A stretch of 64,000 bases of DNA from DASZIT01 sp963770635 (GCA_963770635.1 CAVYQI010000005.1:496001-560000); one strand, 5' to 3'; shown: positions 42,589 through 51,859, numbered from the stretch's first letter. The notes: generated by a model not told the origin, from the sequence alone. Made by a program: numbers and translations.

Positions 42589-43671
42589 CTACGAGTCGCG
42601 GGTCAAAACCGACCCGAGCACCGCGGCGGCATGATCGAGCTCGTCCAGGCTCACGTGCTCGCCGGGGGTGTGGGCCAGGAGCGGGTCGCCGGGACCGAAG
42701 TTGGTGGCGGGGATCCCGTGGGCGGCGAAGGAGGCAACGTCGGTCCAGCCGAGTTTGGCCCGCGGTGCGGCCCCGGTGGCGGCCACCAGCCGCGCCAGGT
42801 GCGGATCGCCGAGCGACGGGGGGGCGCCGGCCACCGCCTCCACCACCTCCCAGGAGTCTCCGGGCTCCAAGGTCGCCTCCAGCAACGCCCGCACCGAGGC
42901 CTCGGCCTCGGTGGCGTCCCGGTCGGGGGCGAAACGGTGGTTGATCATCACCACCGCAAGGTCGGGGACCACGTTGTTGGCCACCCCGCCTTCGATCTGC
43001 ACGGCTTGGAGCTGTTCGGCGTATTCGCAGCCGTCGATCACGACCCGGCGGCCCGGGTAGGCGGCGATGGCATCGAGCACCGGGCCCAGCCGGTGGATGG
43101 CGTTCCGGCCGGTGAACGGCCGGGCGGTGTGGGCCCGTTCCCCGGCCATGGCCACCCGGATCCGCATGGTCCCCTGGCAACCCGCCTCCACCAGCCCCCC
43201 GGTGGGCTCGCCGAGGATGGCGGCGTCGCCGTCCAGGAGGTCGGGGCGCTGTTGCCACAATTCCTCCAGCCCGCTGTCGCTCCGGGCCACCTCTTCACGG
43301 GCGTAGAAGCACCAGGTCACGTCCACCGCCGGCTCGGGGATGGTTCCGGCCAGATGGAGGAAGGTGGCCAACCCCCCCTTCATGTCCGCGGCTCCGAGGC
43401 CGTAGAGGGTGTCGCCGTCGAGCCTCGGATGTTCGTTGCCGGCCGCCGGTGGCACGGTGTCGAGGTGGCCGGCCAGGAGCAGCCGGCTCGAGCGGCCCAC
43501 ATCGGTCCGGGCCACCACGTTGTCGCCCACCCGGTCGACCCGGAGCCACGGGCAGAGTCGCATCGCCGCCTCCACCGCGTCGGCCAACTGACCTTCGTGA
43601 TGGCTCAGCGACGGGATGGCCACCAGGGATGCGGTCAGGTCGAGGAGGTCGCTCGAAACCGACGCGGTCAC
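42589..43671 (-). CDS. dapE: succinyl-diaminopimelate desuccinylase DapE
   Basis: 360-residue M20-family zinc hydrolase of the succinylase lysine/DAP pathway. Metal-binding motifs are LLLAGHLDTVP (H69, D71), GLGAADMKGGLA (D96), FYAREEVA (catalytic Glu) and ILGEPTGG. GERAHTARPFTG is the dimerisation-lid His region, and a final His is in HTPGEHV. The start overlaps the dapD stop (ATGA). Its place directly after dapD and dapC makes DapE likelier than another M20 peptidase. Confidence 0.92.
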   Translation of the reverse strand: MTASVSSDLLDLTASLVAIPSLSHHEGQLADAVEAAMRLCPWLRVDRVGDNVVARTDVGRSSRLLLAGHLDTVPPAAGNEHPRLDGDTLYGLGAADMKGGLATFLHLAGTIPEPAVDVTWCFYAREEVARSDSGLEELWQQRPDLLDGDAAILGEPTGGLVEAGCQGTMRIRVAMAGERAHTARPFTGRNAIHRLGPVLDAIAAYPGRRVVIDGCEYAEQLQAVQIEGGVANNVVPDLAVVMINHRFAPDRDATEAEASVRALLEATLEPGDSWEVVEAVAGAPPSLGDPHLARLVAATGAAPRAKLGWTDVASFAAHGIPATNFGPGDPLLAHTPGEHVSLDELDHAAAVLGSVLTRDS

Positions 43672-44495
43672 GCCGACACGCCGTGCTGGCGCAGGATGTC
43701 GTTCAACTGCGCCTTGTCGTGGCGTTGCCCCTGGGTCAGCCGCTTGATGACCAGCACGCAGGGAAGGAAGAATTCACCGCCGGCGAACTCGCGACGGCGT
43801 GAGGCCTGCACTGCCACGCACCAGGGCGGGACGTGACCCCGGCTGATCTCCTCGCCGGTGTCGGCGTCGATGACCGGGATCGACGGATTGAGGATGGTCC
43901 CCTCCCCCACCACCGAGCCCCGGCCGACCCTCGCCCCCTGGGTGATCATGCACCGGCTCCCGATCATGACGTCGTCCTCGATGATCACCGGCGCCGCCTG
44001 GGCCGGCTCCAGGACGCCGCCGATGCCCACGCCTCCCGACAGGTGGACCCGCTCGCCGATCTGAGCGCAGGAGCCGACCGTGGCCCAGGTGTCCACCATG
44101 GTGTCGGCCCCGACCCGGGCGGCGATGTTGACGTAGCTGGGCATGCAGATGACCCCGCGGTCGAGGAACGCGCCCCAGCGAGCCGAGGCGCCGGGGACCA
44201 CCCGCACCCCCGAGGCGGCGAAGTCGTGCTTGAGCGGCAGCTTGTCGGCGTATTCGAACGGCCCGACCTCGAGGGTCTCCATCGACCGGAGGCGGAACAG
44301 CATCAGCACCGCCTGCTTCAGCCACTGATGGACCACCACCCCGTCGGTGCCCGGATCCACCTCGGCGATGCGGACCTCGCCCCGGTCGAGCAGATCGATA
44401 GCCTCGGTCACCACCAACAACGCGTCGGTGTCGTCCGGGTTCAGCTCGGACACCCGGGTCCACAACTCCTCGATGCGGGACTGGAGATCGGCCAT
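43668..44495 (-). CDS. dapD: tetrahydrodipicolinate N-succinyltransferase DapD
   Basis: 275-residue left-handed beta-helix acyltransferase. The repeats are visible in VICMPSYVNIAARVGADTMV, DTWATVGSCAQIGERVHLSGGVG and IIEDDVMIGSRCMITQG. The N-terminal alpha domain and C-terminal extension (RRREFAGGEFFLPCVLVIKR) fit DapD, not DapH, so the pathway is the succinylase branch. I start at ATG 44495 because TAACGT lies 8 nt upstream; the frame is open to 44546. Confidence 0.94.
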   Translation of the reverse strand: MADLQSRIEELWTRVSELNPDDTDALLVVTEAIDLLDRGEVRIAEVDPGTDGVVVHQWLKQAVLMLFRLRSMETLEVGPFEYADKLPLKHDFAASGVRVVPGASARWGAFLDRGVICMPSYVNIAARVGADTMVDTWATVGSCAQIGERVHLSGGVGIGGVLEPAQAAPVIIEDDVMIGSRCMITQGARVGRGSVVGEGTILNPSIPVIDADTGEEISRGHVPPWCVAVQASRRREFAGGEFFLPCVLVIKRLTQGQRHDKAQLNDILRQHGVSA

Positions 44496-44503
44496 GGGAT
44501 GAG

Positions 44504-44509
44504 ACGTTA
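44504..44509 (-). promoter_or_regulatory. -10 element (TAACGT), leaderless start of dapD
   Basis: TAACGT lies 8 nt upstream of the ATG at 44495 in the 47-nt gap after dapC, suggesting an internal promoter for dapD-dapE. Confidence 0.4.
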
Positions 44510-44542
44510 CCTCCGAGGGCTCGCGACCCCGGACCCCCGACC

Positions 44543-45730
44543 TCACCCCTCCGGGCGCGACAGGTCCTTGCCGGCCAACCGATCACCGACCAGTCGCAGG
44601 CGATCCAGGGGTTGGACCACCGCCACCCGGACGAAGGCCGCCCCCTCCTCCCCGTAGAGGTCGCCGGGACTGGCCAGCAGCCCGCCGGCCAGGGCCAACT
44701 CCTCGACCAGGCCCCATCCGCCTCCCGGGACCGAGGCCGGAACCGGCACCCAGAGATAGAACCCGCCGGCCGGCATCGGGGTCGGGAGGCCGGCGGCGTC
44801 CAGCACGCTGCGGAGGTAGCCCAGCCGTTCCAGGTAGCGCCGGCGCTGCACCTCGACGTGGGCATCGTCATCGAAGGCGACCACCGCGGCTGCCTGCACC
44901 GGACCCGGAACCATCAGCCCGGCGTGGCGCCGGACGTCGAGCAGGTAGCCGACGATGTCGGGATCACCGGCGTAGAACCCGGCCCGGACGCCGGCCAGGT
45001 TGGACCGCTTGGACAGCGAGTGCACCGCCACCACCTCGTCCAAACCGGTGGACAGGATGGTCCTCGGTGGACCGTCCCAGGTGAATTCCGCGTAGCACTC
45101 GTCGGAGAAGATCGGGACCCGGTGGTCACGACCCCACTGGGCCACCGGGTCCATGTCGGTGAGCAGCCCGGTCGGGTTGGACGGGGAGTTGACCCACAAC
45201 AGCAGCGACCGGTCACGGTCGGCGACGGCGATCGAGTCGAGGTCGAGGCCACCGCCGAGGAGCTCTTTCACCGGTACCGGCCGGCAGCCGCCCAGCATCG
45301 CCCCCATCGCGTAGGTCGGATACGACACCGACGGGTAGAGGACGGTGTCCCGGTCGGGATTCCGAAGCCGGAGGTACTGGGCGGTCGACGCCACCAGCTC
45401 CTTGGTCCCGACGCAGGCGGCCAGCCCGTGCTCCGGATCGACCGTGACCCCGAACCGCCGGGACAGCCACCCGGCGGCCGCCCGGCGGTAGGCGGGCGAG
45501 CCGTTGGAGGCCGGATAGCCCCGCTCGGTGCCGGAGGTGGCCGCCGCCTCGATGACCGCCTCCGGCGGCGGGTCGTAGGGTGTGCCGATCGAGCAGTCGA
45601 CGATGCCCGTCGTCCCCTCGGTGCCTTCGCCGAACCGCTCGACGGCTCGATTCCGCACCGCGGTCAAGCGGTCATAGGGGTAGGGCGGCGGGGTGAAGCC
45701 GATGGCCGCCCCCGGGGTGACGATGCTCAT
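44543..45730 (-). CDS. dapC: N-succinyldiaminopimelate aminotransferase DapC
   Basis: 395-residue fold type I PLP aminotransferase. The substrate loop TPPPYPYDRL and DCSIGTPYDPPP open the protein. PLP contacts are in LYPSVSYPTYAMG, VNSPSNPTG and SDECYAEF, and the PLP lysine is in HSLSKRSNLAGVRAG. Sequence and neighbourhood (hflX-dapC-dapD-dapE) support DapC over other subgroup members. The start overlaps the hflX stop (ATGA). Confidence 0.9.
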   Translation of the reverse strand: MSIVTPGAAIGFTPPPYPYDRLTAVRNRAVERFGEGTEGTTGIVDCSIGTPYDPPPEAVIEAAATSGTERGYPASNGSPAYRRAAAGWLSRRFGVTVDPEHGLAACVGTKELVASTAQYLRLRNPDRDTVLYPSVSYPTYAMGAMLGGCRPVPVKELLGGGLDLDSIAVADRDRSLLLWVNSPSNPTGLLTDMDPVAQWGRDHRVPIFSDECYAEFTWDGPPRTILSTGLDEVVAVHSLSKRSNLAGVRAGFYAGDPDIVGYLLDVRRHAGLMVPGPVQAAAVVAFDDDAHVEVQRRRYLERLGYLRSVLDAAGLPTPMPAGGFYLWVPVPASVPGGGWGLVEELALAGGLLASPGDLYGEEGAAFVRVAVVQPLDRLRLVGDRLAGKDLSRPEG

Positions 45731-47037
45731 GAGGCGGCGAACTCCCGGAACCGGGCCTTGCCGACGTCGTCCAACACCACGTGGAGCCGGGTGGCGTCGT
45801 CACCGTTCTCCTCGCTGACGATCTCCCCTTCGCGGTGGACGGCGGCCAGCACGTCCCCCCGCGCCCAGGGGATGACCAGCTCCACCACCCGGCTCCCGAC
45901 CCGGAGCCGGTCGCTGATGGCCGTCAGCAGATCCTCGATCCCCTCGCCGGTCCGGGCGGAGACGACGACCGATCCGGGGTGGGCGTCCATCAGCCGCCGG
46001 CACTCCTCGACGGCCTCGTCACCCCGGGCAGCCACCGCGTCCGCCTTGTTGACCACCAACAGCTCCGGGATCCCGTCGGCGCCGATCTCGCCCAGCACCG
46101 ACCGCACCGCATCGATCTGGCCCTGGAGGTCCGGGGCCGGCCCGTCCACCACGTGGAGGAGGAGATCGGATTCGGCCACCACCTCGAGGGTGGACCGGAA
46201 CGCCTCCACCACCTGGTGGGGCAGCTTGCGGACGAACCCGACGGTGTCGGTGAGCAGGACGGTCTCGCCCCCGGGGAGGGCCAGCTGGCGGGTCCTCGGG
46301 TCGAGGGTGGAGAACAACCGGTTCTCCACCAGCACATCGCTTCCGCACAGCCGGTTGAGGAGGGTCGACTTGCCGGCGTTGGTGTACCCGACCAGCGACA
46401 CGGTGCGCTGTCTCGACCGGGCCCGTCCCTTCCGCTGGTTGCGGCGGGTGCGCTCCAGCTGGCGGAGATCCGACTCGAGCCGGGTCATCCGGCGGACCAG
46501 GCGCCGGCGGTCGACCTCCAGCTGGGTCTCGCCCGGGCCCCGGGTGCCGATCCCGCCGGCCTGCTGGCTGAAGGCGGTGCCCCGGCCTCGCAGGCGCGGC
46601 AGCCGGTAGCGGAGCAGGGCCAGCTCGACCTGGGCGCGGCCTTCCGGGGTCCGGGCATTCTGGGCGAAGATGTCGAGGATCACCGCGGTCCGGTCGATGG
46701 CCGTCCGGCCGAGGATCTTCTCGAGGTTCCGCTGCTGGGCCGGGCTCAGATCGTCATCGAACACCACGGTGTCGGCGTCGACGGCCAGGCAGATCGACAG
46801 CAGCTCCTCGGCCTTGCCCTTCCCGACATAGGTGGCGGGGTCGGGGGTGGCCCGCCGCTGGATGACCCGGTCCATCACGTCGGCGCCGGCGGTGGCCACC
46901 AGTCGGGCGAGCTCGTCCAGGCCGGCCTCGGCGGCGGCCAGCGTGGTGTGGGGGAAGACCACCCCGACCAGCACGATCCGCTCCCGGAAGGTGCGGGAGA
47001 TGAGGGTGTCGGTGAAGGCGGAATCGGTGGGGGTCAT
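45727..47037 (-). CDS. hflX: ribosome-associated GTPase HflX
   Basis: 436-residue GTPase that splits stalled ribosomes. The N-terminal HflX domain has ATYVGKGKAEEL and FDDDLSPAQQRNLEKI. The GGIGTRGPGETQLEVDRR signature precedes a coiled coil. The G domain has G1 GYTNAGKST, G3 DTVGF and G4 NKAD. Its position inside a dap operon, coupled by ATGA to dapF and dapC, is unusual in function, but co-transcription is clear. Frame intact. Confidence 0.95.
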   Translation of the reverse strand: MTPTDSAFTDTLISRTFRERIVLVGVVFPHTTLAAAEAGLDELARLVATAGADVMDRVIQRRATPDPATYVGKGKAEELLSICLAVDADTVVFDDDLSPAQQRNLEKILGRTAIDRTAVILDIFAQNARTPEGRAQVELALLRYRLPRLRGRGTAFSQQAGGIGTRGPGETQLEVDRRRLVRRMTRLESDLRQLERTRRNQRKGRARSRQRTVSLVGYTNAGKSTLLNRLCGSDVLVENRLFSTLDPRTRQLALPGGETVLLTDTVGFVRKLPHQVVEAFRSTLEVVAESDLLLHVVDGPAPDLQGQIDAVRSVLGEIGADGIPELLVVNKADAVAARGDEAVEECRRLMDAHPGSVVVSARTGEGIEDLLTAISDRLRVGSRVVELVIPWARGDVLAAVHREGEIVSEENGDDATRLHVVLDDVGKARFREFAAS

Positions 47038-47855
47038 GGACGGGCGGCACCCAGCACACTCGAGGGAATGGCCTCGATGTCTGCCACCTTGCGGACCGGC
47101 CCGGCCAGCCGGATCCCGTCGGAGTCGAGGGTCACCCGGAGGGTGCCGCCGGGATTGTGCACCCGGACCTCATCACCGACCAGGCCCCAGCTCCGGGCCG
47201 CGGCGGCGGCCGCACAACTTCCGGTGCCGCAGGCCTGGGTCTCCCCCACCCCCCGCTCCCATACCCGGAGGGTGAGATCCTCGGGGGTCGGGCCCACCGA
47301 GATGAACTCGACGTTGATGCCCCCGGGGTGCACTCCCTGGAGCCGGCTCCCGATCTCGGCCACGCCCACCCCGGCCGGATCGGGGCCGAGCAGCACCAGA
47401 TGGGGATTGCCGACGTCGACCGTCCGGGCCCGCCGGTCGGCGAACTGCTGGGGCTGATCCGGGCCCAGTTCCGCCTTCCCCATGTCCACCGAGGCTTCCG
47501 CCGACCCGAAGGCGTCCCCGGTCCGGTAGTCGACGGTCCGCACCCCGCCCAGCGTCCAGACGGTGAACTCGGGCGGCGTCACCAATCCGGCATCCACCGC
47601 CGCCTGGGCCAGGCAGCGGATCCCGTTGCCGCTCATCTCCGCCTCGGTGCCGTCGGCGTTGTGGAGGTCCATGGCCAGATCCGCGCCCTCCCGGCCGGCC
47701 ATCACCCGGATGACCCCGTCGGCCCCGATCCCGAAGCGCCGCTCGCACAAGGCGCGCACCAACGCCGGCGCCATCCGGTGCCGGTCCTCGACGTCGATCA
47801 CGACCAGAAAGTCGTTTCCGGCACCGTGGTGCTTGGTCAGCTGGAGTGTTCGCAT
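47034..47855 (-). CDS. dapF: diaminopimelate epimerase DapF (first catalytic Cys position is Ser)
   Basis: 273-residue cofactor-independent epimerase making meso-DAP. It starts LTKHHGAGNDFLVVID. The second active-site Cys is in the canonical ACGTGSCAAA. The first active-site motif, normally CGNG after NADGxxAxx, reads NADGTEAEMSGNGIRC, so the usual catalytic Cys is Ser here and the next Cys is three residues later than CGNG would place it. The other landmarks (GNPHLVL, GINVEFI) are normal. Start ATG 47855; the frame is open further upstream without homology. Confidence 0.93.
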   Translation of the reverse strand: MRTLQLTKHHGAGNDFLVVIDVEDRHRMAPALVRALCERRFGIGADGVIRVMAGREGADLAMDLHNADGTEAEMSGNGIRCLAQAAVDAGLVTPPEFTVWTLGGVRTVDYRTGDAFGSAEASVDMGKAELGPDQPQQFADRRARTVDVGNPHLVLLGPDPAGVGVAEIGSRLQGVHPGGINVEFISVGPTPEDLTLRVWERGVGETQACGTGSCAAAAAARSWGLVGDEVRVHNPGGTLRVTLDSDGIRLAGPVRKVADIEAIPSSVLGAARP

Positions 47856-47889
47856 GTCATCCACTGTGGGTTGGATCTCTCGACCGCTG

Positions 47890-48924
47890 TCAGTCTCCCA
47901 CCCTCTCGCCCGGCCCGGGCGACCCCGCCGCCGGGGTGAACAGGCCGGCGATCCGGGCGATCCGGTCCGCCCTGTCCTCCCCGGGTTCCAACCACACGAT
48001 ACGGGGATCCCGCCGGAACCAGGCCCATTGCCGGCGGGCGAAGGCCCGGGTCCGGCGCACCGCCTCGGCCTCCGCGTCGGCCAGCGGGACCCCGTCCTCC
48101 AGATGGGAGAGGAGCTCGCGATACCCGAGCGCCTGGCGGGCGGTCCGCGACAACCCCCCGGGCGCCGCGGCCAGGGCCCGGACCTCATCGAGCAGGCCAA
48201 GGTCCATCATGGCGGTGAACCGCTCGGCGATCCGGCGGTCGGACCCCTCCGGGTCGTAGGGCACCCCGACCAGGGTCACCCGGCTGGGGGGATAGGCCTC
48301 CAGCCCCGGACCGAACGACGAGAACGGTCGACCCGATCCGATCGACACTTCCAGGGCCCGGATCAGACGGCGCCGGTTGGTGGGCTCCAGGCGGGCGGCC
48401 GCCACCGGGTCGAGCGACGCCAACCGGGCGTGGAGGGCGGCCAGGGCGGCGCGCTGGCCGGAGCTCCCTTCCGTTCCCTCGGCCTCCAGCCCTTCGGTGA
48501 GCCGGGCCGCCACCGCCGGGAAGCGGCCCGGGAACGACAGGTCGTCGACCACCGAACGGAGATACAGCCCGGTCCCGCCGACCAGGAGCGCCCCGTGGCC
48601 CCGGGCGGAGATGTCGCCCAGGGCGGCGCGGGCGGCCGCCTGAAACTGCTGGACGGTGAACTCCTCCGACGGCCCGACCAGGTCGACCAGGTGGTACCCG
48701 ACCCGGGCCCGGACCGACGGCGACGGCTTGGCCGTACCGATGTCCATCCCCCGGTAGACGGCCATCGAGTCGACCGACACCAGCTCGACCGGGAACCGAG
48801 GGCCGATGCCGCCGTCGGCACCCGATCCCGCCGATGCCTCGGCCACCGCCACCGCCAGCTCCGACTTCCCCGACGCGGTGGGACCGACCAGGGCCACCGG
48901 GCCCGGTGCCGGGTCAGCCGGCAA
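47890..48924 (-). CDS. miaA: tRNA dimethylallyltransferase MiaA
   Basis: 344-residue enzyme that isopentenylates A37 of UNN-reading tRNAs. The P-loop is LVGPTASGKSELAV (14-21). SVDSMAVYRGMDIGTAKPS, LVGGTGLYLRSVVD and EPTNRRRLIRALEV are classic. It provides the substrate for MiaB, whose gene overlaps it by 11 nt. It is followed by dapF after 34 nt. Frame intact. Confidence 0.96.
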   Translation of the reverse strand: MPADPAPGPVALVGPTASGKSELAVAVAEASAGSGADGGIGPRFPVELVSVDSMAVYRGMDIGTAKPSPSVRARVGYHLVDLVGPSEEFTVQQFQAAARAALGDISARGHGALLVGGTGLYLRSVVDDLSFPGRFPAVAARLTEGLEAEGTEGSSGQRAALAALHARLASLDPVAAARLEPTNRRRLIRALEVSIGSGRPFSSFGPGLEAYPPSRVTLVGVPYDPEGSDRRIAERFTAMMDLGLLDEVRALAAAPGGLSRTARQALGYRELLSHLEDGVPLADAEAEAVRRTRAFARRQWAWFRRDPRIVWLEPGEDRADRIARIAGLFTPAAGSPGPGERVGD

Positions 48925-50344
48925 TGACGGGGATCAGAGCGCGGTGCCGGGGCGGCGCCGTCACCTCGACCAGCTCGCCCAGGAGGTGGTGGCGGGACGA
49001 GCCGGTCACCGCCACTTCGGCAAAGGACCCGGGCGCCACCCGGACCCGGCCGGCCGGCTCGAAGTGGACCAGTTTGTTCTGGCCGGTGCGCCCGGTGGTG
49101 ACCGCCGGGTCCCGCTTGGACGGGCCCTCGACCAGCACCTCTTCGACCCTGCCGACGCGGGCCCGGTGCCGGTGGAGGGCGGATCGCTCGACCACCGACC
49201 GGAGCCGCTCCATCCGTTCGGCCGCCACCTCGGCCGGGACGAACCGGTCGGACATGGTCGCGGCCCGGGTGCCCGGCCGCGGGGAGAAGACAAAGGTGTA
49301 GGCGCTGTCGTAGTCAGCCTCGGCCGCGACTTCGAGGGTGCGTTCGAAGTCGTCTTCGCTCTCCCCCGGGAAGCCGACGATGAGATCGGTGCTCACGGCC
49401 AGATCCGGGATGGCGTCCCGGGCGGCGGCCAGCCGGGCCAGGTACCGCTCGGCGGTGTAGCCGCGGCGCATGGCGGCCAGCGTGGCATCGCTGCCGGCCT
49501 GGAGGGGCAGGTGGAGGTGATCGCAGACCTCGGGGGTCTCGGCCATGGCGGCAATGGTGTCGGGGCGGAGGTCCTTCGGGTGGGGGCTGGTGAAGCGGAC
49601 ACGGCGGATGCCGTCGACCCCGCTGACCGAGCGCAGCAGGTCGGCGAACAGCGGTGCCCGGCGGGTGATGTCCCGACCGTAGGAGTTGACGTTCTGGCCC
49701 AACAGCGTGACCTCGGACACCCCGCGGTCGGCCAGGGTCCGGACCTCGGCCACCACGTCGTCCAGGCTCCGGGACACCTCGCCTCCCCGCACCGACGGCA
49801 CGATGCAGAAGGCGCACGAGTTGTTGCAACCCGTCTGGATGGTCACCCAGGCGGCATAGGGGAGGTCCCGGACCGCGCCGACCGCGGCGGCCTGCTGCCC
49901 GTGGCCGGAGTCGCTCTCCAGCACCGGCTCGTCGAGGATCTCCACGATGGGGCCGGAGCCGGCGGCCCTCCGGAGCAATGCCGGGGCGTTGGCCAGGTTG
50001 TGGGTGCCGAACACCACGTCGACGTGGCCGGCCCGCTCCCGGATCCGCTCCCGGTCCATCTGGGCCAGGCATCCGCCCACCGCGATCTGCATGTCGGGGC
50101 GGCTTTCGCGGAGGGTCTTCAGGTTGCCGAGATGCCCGTAGAACTTGTTGTCGGCATTCTCCCGGATGCAACAGGTGTTGAACACCACCACGTCGGCGGA
50201 CTCGAGGTCGGGGGTCGACATCAGGCCGTCGGCGGTCAGAAGGCCGGCCAGGCGCTCGGAGTCGTGATCGTTCATCTGGCAGCCGAAGGTCTGGATGTGG
50301 AACGTACGCGGGCGGGATGCCTCCTCCCCGGTGCCTGAAGTCAT
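48914..50344 (-). CDS. miaB: tRNA-2-methylthio-N6-dimethylallyladenosine synthase MiaB
   Basis: 476-residue radical-SAM methylthiotransferase acting after MiaA. The N-terminal UPF0004 domain binds an auxiliary cluster with Cys in TFGCQMNDHD, VFNTCCIREN and VGGCLAQ. The radical-SAM cluster motif is CNNSCAFC. A C-terminal TRAM domain ends the protein (VLVEGPSKRDP). The GGGGAG before ATG 50344 can act as ribosome binding site, and a TACCAT sits 6 nt upstream. First gene of the miaB-miaA-dapF-hflX-dapC-dapD-dapE run. Confidence 0.96.
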   Translation of the reverse strand: MTSGTGEEASRPRTFHIQTFGCQMNDHDSERLAGLLTADGLMSTPDLESADVVVFNTCCIRENADNKFYGHLGNLKTLRESRPDMQIAVGGCLAQMDRERIRERAGHVDVVFGTHNLANAPALLRRAAGSGPIVEILDEPVLESDSGHGQQAAAVGAVRDLPYAAWVTIQTGCNNSCAFCIVPSVRGGEVSRSLDDVVAEVRTLADRGVSEVTLLGQNVNSYGRDITRRAPLFADLLRSVSGVDGIRRVRFTSPHPKDLRPDTIAAMAETPEVCDHLHLPLQAGSDATLAAMRRGYTAERYLARLAAARDAIPDLAVSTDLIVGFPGESEDDFERTLEVAAEADYDSAYTFVFSPRPGTRAATMSDRFVPAEVAAERMERLRSVVERSALHRHRARVGRVEEVLVEGPSKRDPAVTTGRTGQNKLVHFEPAGRVRVAPGSFAEVAVTGSSRHHLLGELVEVTAPPRHRALIPVIAG

Positions 50345-50350
50345 CTCCCC

Positions 50351-50356
50351 ATGGTA
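50351..50356 (-). promoter_or_regulatory. -10-like element (TACCAT) at miaB start
   Basis: TACCAT lies 6 nt before the ATG at 50344. The intervening GGGGAG could alternatively be a ribosome binding site for a longer transcript, so this is one of the weaker leaderless calls. Confidence 0.3.
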
Positions 50357-50372
50357 CGGCCCGGTTGGCGAG

Positions 50373-50723
50373 TCAAGGGTGCGACGCCTCCACCACCGTG
50401 TGGATGCCGCCTCTGACCAACCAGTCGGTGGTCACCGTCATGGTGCGGGGGGCAATGGCAGCCACCAGGTCATCGAGGATGCGGTTGGTCACGTCCTCGT
50501 GGAAGGCGCCTTCGTCCCGGTAGCTCCACAGATACAGCTTGAGCGACTTGAGCTCGACGATCGACTCGCCTGGCACATACGCCACCGTCACGGTGGCGAA
50601 GTCGGGCTGCCCGGTCATCGGGCACACGCAGGTGAGCTCCGGGGACTCGCAGCGAACCTGGTACTCCCGCCCGGGATGCGGGTTGGGAATGGCCACAAGC
50701 TCTTTCGACGGACGGGAGGGCAT
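50373..50723 (-). CDS. queF: 7-cyano-7-deazaguanine reductase QueF
   Basis: 116-residue type I QueF, which reduces preQ0 to preQ1 with NADPH in queuosine biosynthesis. The catalytic Cys34 is in CVCPMTGQPDFAT, followed by the QueF motif ELKSLKLYLWSYRDEGAFHED that binds NADPH (given in two blocks ELKSLKLYLW and SYRDEGAFHED). ATG 50723 is chosen over 50729 because TAGAGT lies 7 nt upstream of it. No queC/D/E or tgt is in the window. Confidence 0.93.
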   Translation of the reverse strand: MPSRPSKELVAIPNPHPGREYQVRCESPELTCVCPMTGQPDFATVTVAYVPGESIVELKSLKLYLWSYRDEGAFHEDVTNRILDDLVAAIAPRTMTVTTDWLVRGGIHTVVEASHP

Positions 50724-50730
50724 GGCCATG

Positions 50731-50736
50731 ACTCTA
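50731..50736 (-). promoter_or_regulatory. -10 element (TAGAGT), leaderless start of queF
   Basis: TAGAGT lies 7 nt upstream of the ATG at 50723 and only 1 nt from the alternative ATG at 50729, which argues for the former. Confidence 0.45.
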
Positions 50737-50779
50737 GGGCGCCCGAAAACCTCCAAACCCCGACGGCCAGGCCCGGACC

Positions 50780-51778
50780 CTAACTCTCACCGTCGAAATC
50801 GAACAGCCGGCTCCCGGTCCGGGGCCCCGGCTTGTCGGCCGGTTCGTCACCGCCACCGCCAACGCCGCCGTCGCCACCCCGAACGCTCCACGATGGCTGG
50901 CGGTCGCGCCAGAAGTCATCGGTCCCCTCGCGGTCGACGATCAGTCCGTGCATGTCCGGCCCCAACAGCAGGACCTTCCCCGGGACCTCGGTGTCGACCA
51001 TGGCCTCCTTGGCCACCCGTTGGACCTTGGCCCCGTCGGCGCCCCGGCAGATGCCGAGCAGCGACGGTCCCGCCCCCGACCAGCAGGTGGCCAACGCCCC
51101 CCCGGCCGAAAGCCGGGAGAGGAGGATCGGTGCCGCCGGGAACAGGGGGCTCCGGAAATCCTGGTGCAACCGGTCTTCGGTGGCCTCTTTCAACAGCACC
51201 CGGCTGTCGGCCAAGCCGGCGATCAACAGGGCCAGCCGGGACAGGTTGAAGGCGGCGTTCTCGCGGGTGACCTCGTTGGGGAGCGCCAACCTCGCCTTGG
51301 AGGTCGACAGCACCAGGTCGGGAACGATGATCACGAAGACCAGGCTCACGTCGAGGGTGAGGCGCACCACTCTGACCGCGCCCTTCACCATGGCCGCCGC
51401 CACCAGCCCGCCGACCACCGACGCCGCCGCGTTGTCGGGGTGCCCGTCCATGTAGGCGGCCACCGCCAACGGATCCTTGGAACCGGCCGCCGCCGCCGCC
51501 GCCGCGGCCAGCGCCGCCGACGAGCCGAGCCCCCGCCCGATGGGAATCTCCGAGCGCACGGTGATGGCCAGCTTGTCGGTTCCGGCCACGTCGATGGCCA
51601 CCCGGGCGGCGAGATGCGACGGGTCGTCGTCGGTGAGTCCGGCTCCCTCCCCCAACGACCGGACGATCAGTTTGGACGCCTTCTCGACTTCGACCTCGAC
51701 GTACTGGTCGAGGGCGACGGCCAGGGTGTCGAAACCGGGGCCGAGGTTGGCCGACGAGGCGGGGGCGCGGGCTCGCAC
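50780..51778 (-). CDS. thrB: homoserine kinase ThrB
   Basis: 332-residue GHMP kinase. The N-terminal motif PASSANLGPGFDTLAVAL and the ATP loop IPIGRGLGSSAALAAAAA are diagnostic. GHPDNAAASVVGG and the C-terminal GAGPSLLGI complete the fold. It phosphorylates homoserine toward threonine. thrA and thrC are not adjacent. The last 45 residues (Gly/Asp/Pro-rich) are a disordered extension. GTG start at 51778 is leaderless by its -10. Confidence 0.92.
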   Translation of the reverse strand: MRARAPASSANLGPGFDTLAVALDQYVEVEVEKASKLIVRSLGEGAGLTDDDPSHLAARVAIDVAGTDKLAITVRSEIPIGRGLGSSAALAAAAAAAAGSKDPLAVAAYMDGHPDNAAASVVGGLVAAAMVKGAVRVVRLTLDVSLVFVIIVPDLVLSTSKARLALPNEVTRENAAFNLSRLALLIAGLADSRVLLKEATEDRLHQDFRSPLFPAAPILLSRLSAGGALATCWSGAGPSLLGICRGADGAKVQRVAKEAMVDTEVPGKVLLLGPDMHGLIVDREGTDDFWRDRQPSWSVRGGDGGVGGGGDEPADKPGPRTGSRLFDFDGES

Positions 51779-51784
51779 GAACTC

Positions 51785-51790
51785 AAACTA
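51785..51790 (-). promoter_or_regulatory. -10 element (TAGTTT), leaderless start of thrB
   Basis: TAGTTT ends 6 nt before the GTG at 51778, with no ribosome binding site. Confidence 0.5.
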
Positions 51791-51859
51791 CTCGTCGCAC
51801 GCCACGGGGGGCGGGACCAGCGTCACCGTCCGGTGACGACAACGGTAACAACTGATGTC

